Assembly (NCBI RefSeq): GCF_023487995.1
Contig: NZ_JAMFKN010000013.1
Coordinates: forward strand, 1-64,000
Length of the DNA stretch: 64,000 bases
Direction: 5' to 3'
Origin: Thermohalobaculum sediminis
GTDB taxonomy: Bacteria > Pseudomonadota > Alphaproteobacteria > Rhodobacterales > Rhodobacteraceae
The notes below the pieces were generated by a model. It had not been told where the DNA came from and made no database searches. It saw only the letters and a list, made by a program, of their open reading frames with translations. The position numbers and the translations under genes were made by a program. Shown piece by piece: positions 37,367 to 46,487 of the stretch. Each line of letters begins with the position of its first letter. Within the stretch, counting starts at the first letter, position 1.

Positions 37367-38761
37367 ATGACCGAGACGCAGCCGGCCGCCCCCGAGCCCG
37401 AGGCCGACGACGACGACGCCTTCGAGCTCGACCGCGAGATGGTGGCCGCGGTCGTCGAGGCCGTGCACCAGGGCGACCGGCCCGCCGTGCTCGCGCTGAT
37501 CGAGGATCTCCACGTCGCGGACCTCGCCGACCTGCTCGAGCAGATCGACGGCGAGACGCGGCGCCGCTTCCTCGAGATGGCATGGTCCGACATCGATCAG
37601 GAGGTGCTGGTCGAGGTCGAGGAGGGCGTGCGCGACGACATCCTCGAATGGCTCAAGCCCGAGCAGATCGCCGAGGCCGCGCGCGAGTTCGAGACGGACG
37701 ATGTCGTCTACCTGCTGGAGGACCTCGACGCCGACCAGCAGCGCCAGGTGCTGGAGGCGCTCGAGCCGGCCGACCGTGTCGCCGTCGCGCGCTCGCTGAC
37801 CTACCCGGAATACTCGGCCGGGCGCCTGATGCAGACCGACTTCGTCAAGGCGCCGCCGTTCTGGACCGTGGGCCAGATGATCGACTTCCTGCGCGCCTCG
37901 GCCGGCGAGTTGCCAGAGCAGTTCTATGACATCGTGGTGGTCGATCCCGCGATGAAGCCGATGGGCACGATCCCTCTTTCCAAGATCATCGGCACGCGCC
38001 GGCCGGTGACGCTGGATGCGCTGATGGACGAGGACTTCCGCACGCTGCATGTCGAGGATGCGCAGGAGGACGTGGCCTACGCCTTCAAGCAGTATCACCT
38101 CGTCTCGGCGCCGGTGGTGGACGACGACGGGCGGCTGGTCGGCGTCATCACCATCGACGATGCCGTCGAGGCGCTGGACGACGAGGCCGAGGAGGATCTC
38201 AAGCGCCTCGGCGGCGTCGGCGACGAGGAGATTTCCGACCGGGTGTGGGAGATCACCCGCCAGCGGTTTCCCTGGCTTGGCGTCAACCTTCTGACCGCGA
38301 TCCTTGCCTCGCTGGTGATCGCGATCTTCGAGGGCACGATCCAGCAGCTCGTAGCACTTGCCGTGCTGATGCCGATCGTGGCCTCGATGGGCGGCAATGC
38401 GGGCACGCAGACGCTGACCGTCGCCGTGCGCGCGCTGGCCACCCGCGACCTTACCGCCACCAACGCGATGCGCGTGGTGACGCGCGAGACCATCGTGGGC
38501 TTCATCAACGGGGTGGGCTTCGCGGTCATCATGGGTGTGGTGGCGTGGCTTTGGTTCGGCGACCCGCTGCTTGGCGCGGTGATCGGCGCCGCGATGGTGG
38601 TGAACCTGCTGGTCGCGGGCCTCGCGGGCATCCTGATCCCGATCGCGCTCGACCGTGTGGGTGCCGACCCGGCGCTTGCCTCGGGCACGTTCGTGACCAC
38701 GGTGACCGATGTGGTGGGCTTCTTCGCCTTTCTCGGCCTCGCCGCCGCGGTCCTGCTGTGA
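37367..38761 (+). CDS. mgtE: Magnesium transporter MgtE
   Basis: A 464-residue Mg2+ channel/transporter. The cytosolic N-domain of superhelical repeats covers about 20-140, and two CBS domains lie at about 145-270 (P-V-V-D-D-D-G-R-L-V-G-V-I-T). Five membrane helices follow, with the pore motif M-G-G-N-A-G-T-Q near residue 345. The acidic start (E-P-E-A-D-D-D-D) and the connecting region fit the Mg2+-sensing design. ATG 37367 follows CGGAGGG. It is divergent from the TPR gene. Confidence 0.95.
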   Translation: MTETQPAAPEPEADDDDAFELDREMVAAVVEAVHQGDRPAVLALIEDLHVADLADLLEQIDGETRRRFLEMAWSDIDQEVLVEVEEGVRDDILEWLKPEQIAEAAREFETDDVVYLLEDLDADQQRQVLEALEPADRVAVARSLTYPEYSAGRLMQTDFVKAPPFWTVGQMIDFLRASAGELPEQFYDIVVVDPAMKPMGTIPLSKIIGTRRPVTLDALMDEDFRTLHVEDAQEDVAYAFKQYHLVSAPVVDDDGRLVGVITIDDAVEALDDEAEEDLKRLGGVGDEEISDRVWEITRQRFPWLGVNLLTAILASLVIAIFEGTIQQLVALAVLMPIVASMGGNAGTQTLTVAVRALATRDLTATNAMRVVTRETIVGFINGVGFAVIMGVVAWLWFGDPLLGAVIGAAMVVNLLVAGLAGILIPIALDRVGADPALASGTFVTTVTDVVGFFAFLGLAAAVLL

Positions 38762-38831
38762 CGCCGGGCGCGCTTGACGCGGGCGGGCCCAGCCCGTCCA
38801 TTGGCAGCCAGAGCCGCAGGGGAGTGAGCGC

Positions 38832-39746
38832 ATGACCGCGATACCGCGCAGCATCGACGAGACCATCGGGCTTCTGGGCAGCACCGGCTATGTCTGCGGC
38901 CGGGCGCTGGCGACGGTGGTGTTCCTGTCGCTGCGGCTCAATCGCCCGCTGTTCCTCGAGGGCGAAGCGGGGGTGGGCAAGACCGAGATCGCCAAGGCGC
39001 TGGCCGCGGCGCTTGGGCGGCGGCTGATCCGGCTGCAATGCTACGAGGGGCTCGACGCCGCCTCGGCGGTCTACGAGTGGAACTACCCTGCGCAGATGAT
39101 CGAGATCCGGCTGGCCGAGGCCGCGGGCGACCGCGACCGGGAGGCCATCGCCTCGGACCTGTTCTCGGACCGCTTCCTGGTGCGCCGCCCGCTGCTCGAG
39201 GCCATGAGCCCGCAGGTCGGCGGGGCCCCGGTCCTGCTGATCGACGAGATCGACCGGACCGACGAGCCGTTCGAGGCCTTCCTGCTCGAGGCGCTGTCGG
39301 ACTACCAGGTGACGATCCCGGAATACGGCACCGTCAAGGCGCCCGAGCCGCCCGTCGTGGTGGTGACCTCGAACCGCACGCGCGAGGTGCATGACGCGCT
39401 GAAGCGCCGCTGCCTCTACCACTGGGTCGATTATCCGTCCGCCGCGCTCGAGCTCGAGATACTCCACGCCCGCGCGCCCGAGGTGCCCGAGCAGCTGTCG
39501 CGCGAGGTGGTGGCCTTCGTGCAGCGCCTGCGCACCGAGGACCTGTTCAAGCGCCCGGGCGTCGCCGAGACCATCGACTGGGCGAGATGCCTCGTCGCGC
39601 TCGACGCGATGGCGCTCGACCCGCAGACCATCTCGGACACGCTGGGGGCGCTGCTCAAGTATCAGGACGACATCGCGCGCTTCCAGGGGTCCGAGGCCAA
39701 GCGGTTGCTGGACCAGGTGAAGGCCGGCGTCGCGGGGGCGGCGTGA
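38832..39746 (+). CDS. MoxR-type AAA+ ATPase (CoxD-like)
   Basis: A 304-residue MoxR-family ATPase. Walker A G-E-A-G-V-G-K-T is at 44-51, Walker B V-L-L-I-D-E-I-D near 140, and S-N-R-T-R-E-V gives sensor 1. Together with a CoxE-like VWA protein it forms the CoxD/CoxE pair that inserts sulfur and copper or otherwise matures molybdenum hydroxylases such as CO dehydrogenase. The VWA gene starts 90 bp downstream. A short palindromic GC element lies between them. Confidence 0.85.
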   Translation: MTAIPRSIDETIGLLGSTGYVCGRALATVVFLSLRLNRPLFLEGEAGVGKTEIAKALAAALGRRLIRLQCYEGLDAASAVYEWNYPAQMIEIRLAEAAGDRDREAIASDLFSDRFLVRRPLLEAMSPQVGGAPVLLIDEIDRTDEPFEAFLLEALSDYQVTIPEYGTVKAPEPPVVVVTSNRTREVHDALKRRCLYHWVDYPSAALELEILHARAPEVPEQLSREVVAFVQRLRTEDLFKRPGVAETIDWARCLVALDAMALDPQTISDTLGALLKYQDDIARFQGSEAKRLLDQVKAGVAGAA

Positions 39747-39765
39747 GACGGTCGGGCGTCGTTCC

Positions 39766-39795
39766 TCCCGGACCCGGGCCTGATCCGGGGCCTCG
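39766..39795. repeat. GC-rich palindromic element between moxR and VWA genes
   Basis: CCCGGGCCTGATCCGGGG-type dyad with 5-bp perfect arms around GCCTGAT. It resembles the short CCCCGGA-N-TCCGGGG palindromes scattered between genes in many alphaproteobacteria. Only one clear copy was seen here; a related hairpin is at 48423. Confidence 0.35.
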
Positions 39796-39836
39796 CCGCG
39801 CCGTGCGCCTCGGCGCCACGCGCGCCGTGTTTAGCC

Positions 39837-41078
39837 ATGCCTGAGATCCGCATCCCCGAGGAAGGTCGCCTCGCCCGGAACATCCTCTACTTCGCGCGGA
39901 CATTGCGCGCGGCGGGCCTTCCGGTCGGGCCCGGCCGGGTCGTCGATGCGGTCAAGGCGGTCGCGGTGGGGGGCATCGACCACCGTGCCGACTTCTACCA
40001 CACGCTGGCCGCCTGCTTCCTCAGCCGCCCCGAGCAGCGCGCCGTGTTCGACCAGTGCTTCCACATGTTTTGGCGCGATCCGCAGATCCTCGAGAAGGCG
40101 ATGGGCCTGCTGCTGCCCGAGATCAAGGTGGCGCCCGAGGAGCGCGAGAAGCAGGCGGGCGAGAGCCGCGCCGCCGAGGCGCTGACCAGCGGCGCGACCC
40201 GGCCGCCGCCGCCACCCGCCGGCGAGGAAGGCGAGGAGATCGAGATCGACGCCCGCCTCACCATGTCGAGCGAGGAGCGCCTGGCCACGCGCGACTTCGA
40301 GCAGATGACCGCCGCCGAGATGGCCGAGGCGCGCCACGTCATCGCCCGCCTCGCCCTGCCGGTGCGCCCCATCGCCTCGCGCCGCGCGCGGCCGGCATCG
40401 CATGGCCGCCTGCCGGACTGGCGCGCCACCATGCGCAAGGCCATGCGGCGCGGCGGCCAGGTGCGCGAGTTCGCCCGGCGCGAGCGGCGCGAGCGCTGGC
40501 CCGCGCTGGTGTGCCTGTGCGACATCTCGGGCAGCATGGCGGGCTACAGCCGGATGCTGCTGCACTTCCTGCACGCCGCCGCGAATGCGCGGGGGGCGGG
40601 CTGGTCGAAGGTGCATGCCTTCACTTTCGGCACGCGGCTGACGAACATCACCCGCCATCTGGCCGAGCGCGACGCGGACGAGGCGTTGAAACGTGCCGGC
40701 CGCGAGGTGAGCGACTGGGAGGGCGGCACGCGTATCGGCGCCTGCCTCGAGGCGTTCAACCGCGACTGGTCGCGCCGGGTGCTGGGGCAGGGGGCGGTGG
40801 TGCTGCTCATCACCGACGGGCTGGAGCGCGACGACCCCGAGCGGCTGGGCCGCGCGGCCGAGCGGCTGGCGCTGTCGTGCCGCAAGCTGATCTGGCTCAA
40901 TCCGCTGCTGCGCTGGGACGGCTTCGAGGCGCGGGCCGCTGGCGTGCGCGCGATCCTGCCCCATGTCGACAGCTTCCGCGCGACTCACTCGATCGAGAGC
41001 CTGCGTGCCCTGGCCGATGCGCTGACCCGCCCGGACGACCAGGGCGAGAAGGCGCGGCTCCTCGCAACCATGCGCTGA
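39837..41078 (+). CDS. VWA-domain protein (CoxE-like)
   Basis: A 413-residue cytoplasmic protein. The N-terminal helical region (about 1-190) contains an E/A-rich linker. The C-terminal von Willebrand A domain has the MIDAS motif D-I-S-G-S-M (Asp229 onward), the T-R-L-T-N-I region and I-T-D-G-L. It matches the CoxE family (VWA_CoxE) partnered with MoxR-type CoxD. In carboxydotrophs CoxDEF mature the Mo-Cu active site. No structural coxMSL genes are in this window, so the set may serve a different Mo hydroxylase encoded elsewhere. Confidence 0.85.
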   Translation: MPEIRIPEEGRLARNILYFARTLRAAGLPVGPGRVVDAVKAVAVGGIDHRADFYHTLAACFLSRPEQRAVFDQCFHMFWRDPQILEKAMGLLLPEIKVAPEEREKQAGESRAAEALTSGATRPPPPPAGEEGEEIEIDARLTMSSEERLATRDFEQMTAAEMAEARHVIARLALPVRPIASRRARPASHGRLPDWRATMRKAMRRGGQVREFARRERRERWPALVCLCDISGSMAGYSRMLLHFLHAAANARGAGWSKVHAFTFGTRLTNITRHLAERDADEALKRAGREVSDWEGGTRIGACLEAFNRDWSRRVLGQGAVVLLITDGLERDDPERLGRAAERLALSCRKLIWLNPLLRWDGFEARAAGVRAILPHVDSFRATHSIESLRALADALTRPDDQGEKARLLATMR

Positions 41079-41269
41079 GCGGCCCGGCGCGTGCAGGGGA
41101 GAGCCGTCCCGGAACGGCGCAGAACGTAAAGATCCGTGGCGCCGCCGTCCCGGTTACGCCCAAATTCGCCCACCATGGCGTCCCACCATTAACCATGGTT
41201 CGGAGCGGCCGCAGAGCCGCCCGAGAGAGGTCAACAAGGGGCGGTTCGCCGCCCGGAGCGGGTGGCGCC

Positions 41270-41599
41270 ATGCTGCTTTACATCATCGAAATCACGGCTC
41301 TCGCTGCCGTATCCCTCGTCTGGTACTGGTCGATCGTCAGGGTGGTCCGCCGCGGACATGCGATGCCGATCCGCCCCGCCGTCATGACCGTGCTCTGCGC
41401 CGGGCTGCTTGTCGGGATGGCGGCCAAGCTGAGCGAGCTGGCCGCGACCGGCGCGATGGACCCGCTGTTCTGGCTGCACGGGTTCAACCTGGTCATCGTG
41501 TTCATCGACTTCCGGCTGACCGCGCATTTCGCCCGCGGCCGCCACCGGCTGCGCGAGCCGATGAGCGAGGCGGCCACCCGCGCCCTCGTCAGCGCCTGA
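41270..41599 (+). CDS. Small multi-helix membrane protein
   Basis: A 109-residue protein with three predicted membrane helices (about 2-24, 35-56, 65-85) and a basic C-terminal tail (R-G-R-H-R-L-R-E-P). I do not recognise a family. It has 190 bp upstream of its own, so it may be transcribed alone. The ATG at 41270 has only a weak ribosome site (GAGCGGG). Confidence 0.55.
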   Translation: MLLYIIEITALAAVSLVWYWSIVRVVRRGHAMPIRPAVMTVLCAGLLVGMAAKLSELAATGAMDPLFWLHGFNLVIVFIDFRLTAHFARGRHRLREPMSEAATRALVSA

Positions 41600-41625
41600 C
41601 GGGGCCGTGTCGGGCGCCGGCGCGG

Positions 41626-42306
41626 TCAGGCGGCGGGCGCTGCCGGCTCGACGGCGAGGTGACCGCCCTTGACCCAGACCCTGGCGCCCTCGGGCCCTGC
41701 CACGGCGTCGAGCCGCGCGCCCCGCGGCAGGCGAAGCCAGCCATGCGGCCCGAAGGTCTCGCCCCCCTCGCGGAAGCTGCCGTCGAGCACGAGGATCTCG
41801 GCCCCGCCCGGCATGTCCGCTCCGACTCGTGCCCCCGGCGCCCAGCGCTCGAGCCGCACCGTCTCGCGCGCGTCGCGGTAGAGCGGCGCCACCTCGACCC
41901 CGGGCCGGTCGGGGGCTGCCTCGAAGCGCTGCTGCTCGGGCGGGACGCGCAGTTCGGTGCGGTCATCCGGCGCCATCTGCCAAAGCTTGACGAAGATCGT
42001 GCAGCCGGGCGCCGAGGCGGGCGTGTGGCGCGAGGTCGGCGGGTTGCGGACATAGGTGCCCGCCGGGAAGTCGCCGGTCTCGTCCTGGAACACGCCCTCG
42101 AGCACCAGGAACTCCTCGCCCCCGCCATGGGTATGCGCGGCGAAGGCCGAGCCGGGGGCAAAGCGCACGATGGTGGTGGCGCGGGCGACCTCGTCGCCGA
42201 TCCGGTCGAGCATCCGCCGCTCGACCCCCGCGGAGGGCGACGGGCTCCAAGGCGTGCGCTCGGGGTGGACTGCAGCGCGGCGGTCGAAATCGGCGTTGAT
42301 GCGCAT
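41626..42306 (-). CDS. Double-cupin protein related to ChrR C-terminal domain
   Basis: A 226-residue protein with two cupin modules. The first has F-A-A-H-T-H-G-G-G-E-E-F (metal-binding H-x-H ... E near residues 57-65) and a later H-T-P. The second has G-A-E-I-L-V-L-D-G-S-F with a degenerate metal site. The arrangement resembles the anti-ECF-sigma ChrR cupin domain and quercetinase-like cupins. It lacks the zinc anti-sigma N-terminal domain, so it is a free-standing cupin. Substrate is unknown. It is convergent with the preceding membrane protein and divergent from xdhC. Confidence 0.8.
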   Translation of the reverse strand: MRINADFDRRAAVHPERTPWSPSPSAGVERRMLDRIGDEVARATTIVRFAPGSAFAAHTHGGGEEFLVLEGVFQDETGDFPAGTYVRNPPTSRHTPASAPGCTIFVKLWQMAPDDRTELRVPPEQQRFEAAPDRPGVEVAPLYRDARETVRLERWAPGARVGADMPGGAEILVLDGSFREGGETFGPHGWLRLPRGARLDAVAGPEGARVWVKGGHLAVEPAAPAA

Positions 42307-42486
42307 GGCAGGCTCCTTTCCTTCGCTCCCGGGTCAGATAGGTATCGCGTGCCGGCGCCGATGCCCAGATCACGCATCCGTGCGCCCCTCGCCGCGACCC
42401 CGCCGCCTCTTGCCTTCGGGCCTGCCATGGCGCACCTGTGAGACGAGCCGCGCCCGGATCGAGTTGCACCGGGCAGGAGGGACGAG

Positions 42487-43524
42487 ATGGCAATTACCGA
42501 TCACGACCGCATCCCGGAAATCGCGCTCGACTGGCATCGCGCGGGCAGGGGGGCGGCGCTGGCGACCGTGGTGCAGACCTGGGGCTCGGCGCCCCGGCCG
42601 GTGGGCGCGCAGCTTGCGATCTCGGGCGCGTCCGAGATCATGGGCTCGGTTTCCGGCGGCTGCGTCGAGGGCGCCGTGGTGGTCGAGGCGCTGGAGGCGA
42701 TCGGGGACGGCCGGCCTCGCATCCTCGAATTCGGCGTGTCGGACGCCGAGGCCTTCGCGGTGGGGCTGGCCTGCGGCGGCACGATCCGGGTGATGGTCGA
42801 GCCGCTCGGCAGGGGCGACGGCATGCCCGAGGCCCTGCTCGCCGATCTGGTGGCCGCGCGCGCGGCGCGCCGGCCCGTCGGCGTGGCCACCGACACCGGG
42901 GCGTGGACGCGGCGGCTGGTCGAGTACGCCGAGGACCCCGCCCGCTTCGACGCCGACCGCTCGGGCTTCTCCGACGACGCGCCGCAGACCTTCGTCGCCA
43001 TCCACAACCCGCCGCTGAGGCTCGCGATCGTGGGCGCCGCGCATATCGCGCAGCCGCTGACGCTGATGGCGCGGGTGGCGGGGTACGACGTGACGGTGAT
43101 CGACCCGCGCGAGGCCTTCGCCTCGGAAAGCCGATTCCCCGGCGAGGCGATCAGCCACGACTGGCCGGACGAGGCGCTGGCGGCGCACGGCCTCGACCTT
43201 CGCACCGCCGTGGTGACGCTGTCGCACGACCCCAAGATCGACGACCCGGCGCTGAGGGCCGCGATCCGGTCGGACGTCTTCTACATCGGCGCGCTCGGCT
43301 CGACCCGCACCCACGCGAAGCGCGTCGAGCGGCTGCGCGGGGCCGGCTTCACGGACGCCGAGATCGCCCGGATCGAGGCGCCCATCGGTCTCGACATCGG
43401 CTCGAAGTCGCCGGCCGAGATCGCCATCGCCATCCTCGCCCAGATGACCGAGCGCCTGCGCCGCCCGGCGACACGGCCGGTCGCCACGCCCGCGCCGCGC
43501 CGTGCGGCCGGGGGGCAGGGATGA
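42487..43524 (+). CDS. XdhC/CoxF-family molybdenum-enzyme maturation protein
   Basis: A 345-residue protein of the XdhC/CoxI/CoxF family, which binds molybdenum cofactor and inserts the sulfido form into Mo hydroxylases. The N-terminal XdhC domain has A-T-V-V-Q-T-W-G-S-A-P-R and S-G-G-C-V-E; the C-terminal Rossmann domain starts A-I-V-G-A-A-H near residue 182. The family C-G-G motif lies near residue 97 (A-C-G-G-T). The stop overlaps the start of the MoeA-MobA fusion (ATGA), so they are co-translated. It belongs to the Mo-hydroxylase maturation set with the MoxR and VWA genes. Confidence 0.9.
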   Translation: MAITDHDRIPEIALDWHRAGRGAALATVVQTWGSAPRPVGAQLAISGASEIMGSVSGGCVEGAVVVEALEAIGDGRPRILEFGVSDAEAFAVGLACGGTIRVMVEPLGRGDGMPEALLADLVAARAARRPVGVATDTGAWTRRLVEYAEDPARFDADRSGFSDDAPQTFVAIHNPPLRLAIVGAAHIAQPLTLMARVAGYDVTVIDPREAFASESRFPGEAISHDWPDEALAAHGLDLRTAVVTLSHDPKIDDPALRAAIRSDVFYIGALGSTRTHAKRVERLRGAGFTDAEIARIEAPIGLDIGSKSPAEIAIAILAQMTERLRRPATRPVATPAPRRAAGGQG

Positions 43525-45170
43525 GGTTCGGACGGCTCCCGCTGGCCGAGGCGCATGGCGCGGTCCTCGCCCATTCGCTGAGCCTGCCGGACGGCAAGCT
43601 GAAGAAGGGGACGCGACTGGGCGAGGCCGAGATCGCGCGGCTTCGTGCCGCCGGGGTCGCGTCCGTCGTCGCGGCGCGGCTGGAGCCCGGCGATCTGCCC
43701 GAGGACGAGGCCGCGGCCCGCATCGGCGCGGCGCTGGCGTCCGACGCCGCCGCGCTGGGGCTCACGCGCTCGGCCCCCTTCACGGGGCGGCTCAACCTCT
43801 ACGCCGCTGCGACCGGGGTGGTCGAAATCGACGCCGCGGCGGTGGCGGCGATCAACGCGGTGGACGAGGCGGTGACGCTGGCGACGCTGCCCGACCGTGC
43901 ACGGGTCGCGGCCCGGCAGATGGTGGCGACCGTGAAGATCATTCCCTACGCGGCGCCCGAGGCGTCTGTTGCGCGCATCGAGGCGCTCCTGGCCGCGCGC
44001 GAGTACCCGGTGCTGCGCCTCCACGGGCTTGCCCGCACCAGCGCCACGCTGATCCTGACGCGCGTCGCCGGGATGAAGCCAGCGCTGGTCGAGAAAGGGG
44101 CCGAGGCGGTGCGCGCCCGGCTCCGCGCGCTCGGCATCGCGCTGGCGGCCGAGAGGGTGGTCGATCACGACGAGGCCGCGCTTGCGGCGGCGCTTGCCGC
44201 GGCGCCCGGTGCGATGGTGCTGATCCTCACTGGCTCGGCCACCTCCGACCGCGCCGATGTGGGGCCGGCGGCGCTGGTCGCGGCGGGCGGGCGGCTCACC
44301 CGCTTCGGGATGCCGGTCGATCCCGGGAACCTGCTGTTCCTCGGTGACCTGTCCGGGCGCCCGGTGATCGGCCTGCCGGGCTGCGCGCGCTCGCCCAAGC
44401 TCAACGGTGCCGACTGGGTTCTGGAACGGGTCGCCTGCGGGCTCGACCCCGATGCGGTCGAGATCGCGACGATGGGGGTGGGCGGCCTGCTCAAGGAGAT
44501 CCCCTCGCGCCCGCAGCCTCGCACCGGCGAGGCCGAAATCGCGGCGGACGACGCTGGCCGCCGCCCGCGCGTCGCCGCCATCCTGCTCGCCGCCGGGCAG
44601 TCTCGCCGCATGGGTGGCGCCGACAAGCTGACCGAGGAGGCCGGCGGCCGACCGCTGCTCGCCCGCGCCGCGGCCGCGCTGAAGGCCAGCGCGGTCGACG
44701 GGGTTCTGGCCGTGCTGCGGCCCGGCGACGCCGCCCGAGGCGCGGCGCTCGTGGGGCTTGGCGTCCGCGTGGTCGAGAACCCGCGCGCGGCGGACGGCAT
44801 GGGCACCTCGATCGCCGCGGGCGTGGCGGCGCTGGGGCCGGGGGCGGATGCGGTCTTGATCGCGCTGGGCGACATGCCTGATCTCGACCCCTCGGACATC
44901 GACCGGCTGATCGCGGCCTTCGACCCGGCCGAGGGCCGCGCCATCGTGCGGGCACTGGGCGCCGACGGCACTCCCGGCCACCCGGTCATCTTCGGCCGCC
45001 GCTTCTTCGAGCCGCTGCGCGCGCTCGAGGGCGACACCGGCGCCCGGGCGGTCGTGGCCGAGCACCCGGATTTCGTGGTCGACGTGACGCTCTCGGGCCG
45101 CTCGGCGCTGACCGATCTCGACACGCCGCAGGACTGGGCGGCATGGCGCGCGCGGCAGGCGGGCGGCTGA
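43521..45170 (+). CDS. MoeA-like/MobA-like fusion protein (molybdopterin binding plus cytidylyl/guanylyltransferase)
   Basis: A 549-residue bifunctional protein. Residues about 1-335 form a MoCF_biosynth (MoeA/MogA-like) domain with L-T-G-S-A-T-S-D and G-L-P-G-C. Residues about 352-549 form a MobA/MocA-type nucleotidyltransferase with L-A-A-G-Q-S-R-R-M-G (nucleotide loop near 356) and A-L-G-D-M-P-D. In XdhC clusters the second domain is usually MocA, which makes the MCD dinucleotide form for CO-dehydrogenase-type and nicotine-dehydrogenase-type hydroxylases. Fusion of insertase-like and transferase domains is known in alphaproteobacteria. Translationally coupled to xdhC. Confidence 0.85.
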   Translation: MRFGRLPLAEAHGAVLAHSLSLPDGKLKKGTRLGEAEIARLRAAGVASVVAARLEPGDLPEDEAAARIGAALASDAAALGLTRSAPFTGRLNLYAAATGVVEIDAAAVAAINAVDEAVTLATLPDRARVAARQMVATVKIIPYAAPEASVARIEALLAAREYPVLRLHGLARTSATLILTRVAGMKPALVEKGAEAVRARLRALGIALAAERVVDHDEAALAAALAAAPGAMVLILTGSATSDRADVGPAALVAAGGRLTRFGMPVDPGNLLFLGDLSGRPVIGLPGCARSPKLNGADWVLERVACGLDPDAVEIATMGVGGLLKEIPSRPQPRTGEAEIAADDAGRRPRVAAILLAAGQSRRMGGADKLTEEAGGRPLLARAAAALKASAVDGVLAVLRPGDAARGAALVGLGVRVVENPRAADGMGTSIAAGVAALGPGADAVLIALGDMPDLDPSDIDRLIAAFDPAEGRAIVRALGADGTPGHPVIFGRRFFEPLRALEGDTGARAVVAEHPDFVVDVTLSGRSALTDLDTPQDWAAWRARQAGG

Positions 45171-45177
45171 GCTCGGA

Positions 45178-46137
45178 TCAGTCCTTCGCCAGCGGATGGT
45201 GGGTCAGCACGAGTTGGCGCAGCCGCTCGTCCAGCACGTGGGTGTAGATCTCGGTCGTCGAGACATCGGCATGGCCCAGCAGCGTCTGGATCACCCGCAG
45301 GTCGGCGCCGTTCGCCAGCAGATGCGTGGCGAAGGCATGGCGCAGGGTGTGGGGCGATATCCCATCGGGTTCGAGCCCCGCCCGTGCCGCCAGCCCCTTC
45401 AGCGCCGCCCAGAAGGCGACGCGGCTCAGATGCCCGTCCTTGCCGCCCGACGGGAACAGGAAGGGCGAGGGGCGCCCGCCGGCGCGCCGGGCGGACGCCT
45501 CGGCCGCGTCGCGCGCCGCCAGCCACTCAGCCAGCGCGGCGCGCGCCGGCTCGGACAGCGGCACCATGCGCTCGCGCCCGCCCTTGCCGCGCACCATCAG
45601 CATCCGCGGATTGCCGCGCGCGGCCTGCGCGGGAAGGCCAACGAGCTCGCTGACCCTGAGGCCGGTGGCGTACAGGAGCTCGATCAGGCAGTAGAGCCGA
45701 AGCGCCGCGCCCGGCCCAGTGGCCCCGGCGGCTGTGCCGGGATCGGGCATGGCGGCGCGCCGGGCCGTCTCGATCAGGCGCTCGACCTCCTCGACGCCGA
45801 GCGTGCCGGGAAGCTTGCGCGCTGGCCGAGGGCCCGAGATGCGGGCCGCCGGGTCGTCCTCGCGCCAGCCCTCGCTCAGGGCGAAGCGCATGAACTGGCG
45901 GATCGCCGAGAGCCTGCGCGCCCGCGTCGCCGGCGCCATGCCGGCATCGTCGAGCGCGGCAAGGTATGCCTCGATCTCGGCGCGTCCGGCGCCGGCAAAG
46001 CCTTGCCCGCGCGCCCCGAGCCATGCGGCGAAGTCGCCGAGGTCGCGCGCATAGGCCGCGAGCGTGTTGCGCGCGGCGCCCCGCTCGGCTGCCATGGCCT
46101 CGAGGAAGGCGTCGAGCCAGCCCGCCTCGCGGCTCAT
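45178..46137 (-). CDS. xerD: Tyrosine recombinase XerD
   Basis: A 319-residue recombinase that resolves chromosome dimers at dif with XerC. It has an N-terminal SAM-like DNA-binding domain (about 1-95) and a C-terminal catalytic domain. Catalytic residues seen are Arg in A-T-G-L-R-V-S-E-L, Lys in G-K-G-G-R-E-R, the H-T-L-R-H box and the Tyr nucleophile in E-I-Y-T-H-V-L. The start overlaps a 46-residue gene by four bases; aroK lies in the opposite direction beyond it. Confidence 0.92.
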   Translation of the reverse strand: MSREAGWLDAFLEAMAAERGAARNTLAAYARDLGDFAAWLGARGQGFAGAGRAEIEAYLAALDDAGMAPATRARRLSAIRQFMRFALSEGWREDDPAARISGPRPARKLPGTLGVEEVERLIETARRAAMPDPGTAAGATGPGAALRLYCLIELLYATGLRVSELVGLPAQAARGNPRMLMVRGKGGRERMVPLSEPARAALAEWLAARDAAEASARRAGGRPSPFLFPSGGKDGHLSRVAFWAALKGLAARAGLEPDGISPHTLRHAFATHLLANGADLRVIQTLLGHADVSTTEIYTHVLDERLRQLVLTHHPLAKD

Positions 46138-46274
46138 TGCCCCGCGGCCGGATTTTCCAGCGGCACGGTGACGGGCTCGCGTGGCGCCTCCAGCTCTGCG
46201 AACAGCGCGTAGCCCACGAGCGCCAGCGCCGCCAGCACGATCAGACGGAATAGATACTTCAGAAGCCTGCCCAT
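46134..46274 (-). CDS. Small membrane protein upstream of xerD
   Basis: A 46-residue protein with one helix (Y-L-F-R-L-I-V-L-A-A-L-A-L-V-G-Y) and an acidic tail. It overlaps xerD by four bases (ATGA), so it is co-translated. The same small gene sits between xerD and aroK in related Rhodobacterales. Function unknown. Confidence 0.65.
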   Translation of the reverse strand: MGRLLKYLFRLIVLAALALVGYALFAELEAPREPVTVPLENPAAGQ

Positions 46275-46487
46275 GCCTCTCGCCCCCTGCCGCGGGTTCC
46301 CGTGTCGCGCTGGCGTGCGTGTCCCACGCCTTTCGCACGACGCGGCGCCGGCGGACTTTCGCCGCCTCGCGGGCTGGTGTAGACCCTGACCCCGCGCGAA
46401 CCGCGCCGGCGCGCTCCGCCCGGACCCTAACCCGGAGGGGCCGTGCGGGGCAATCACCGGAACGGCCCGGAGGCGCCGGGAGGGACG

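Noticed and set aside
40200-40240. CRISPR-like or tandem-repeat appearance of GC-rich coding stretches
   Set aside because: Repeats are short codon-level runs inside the CoxE-like linker, without spacers. No CRISPR array was seen anywhere in the window.
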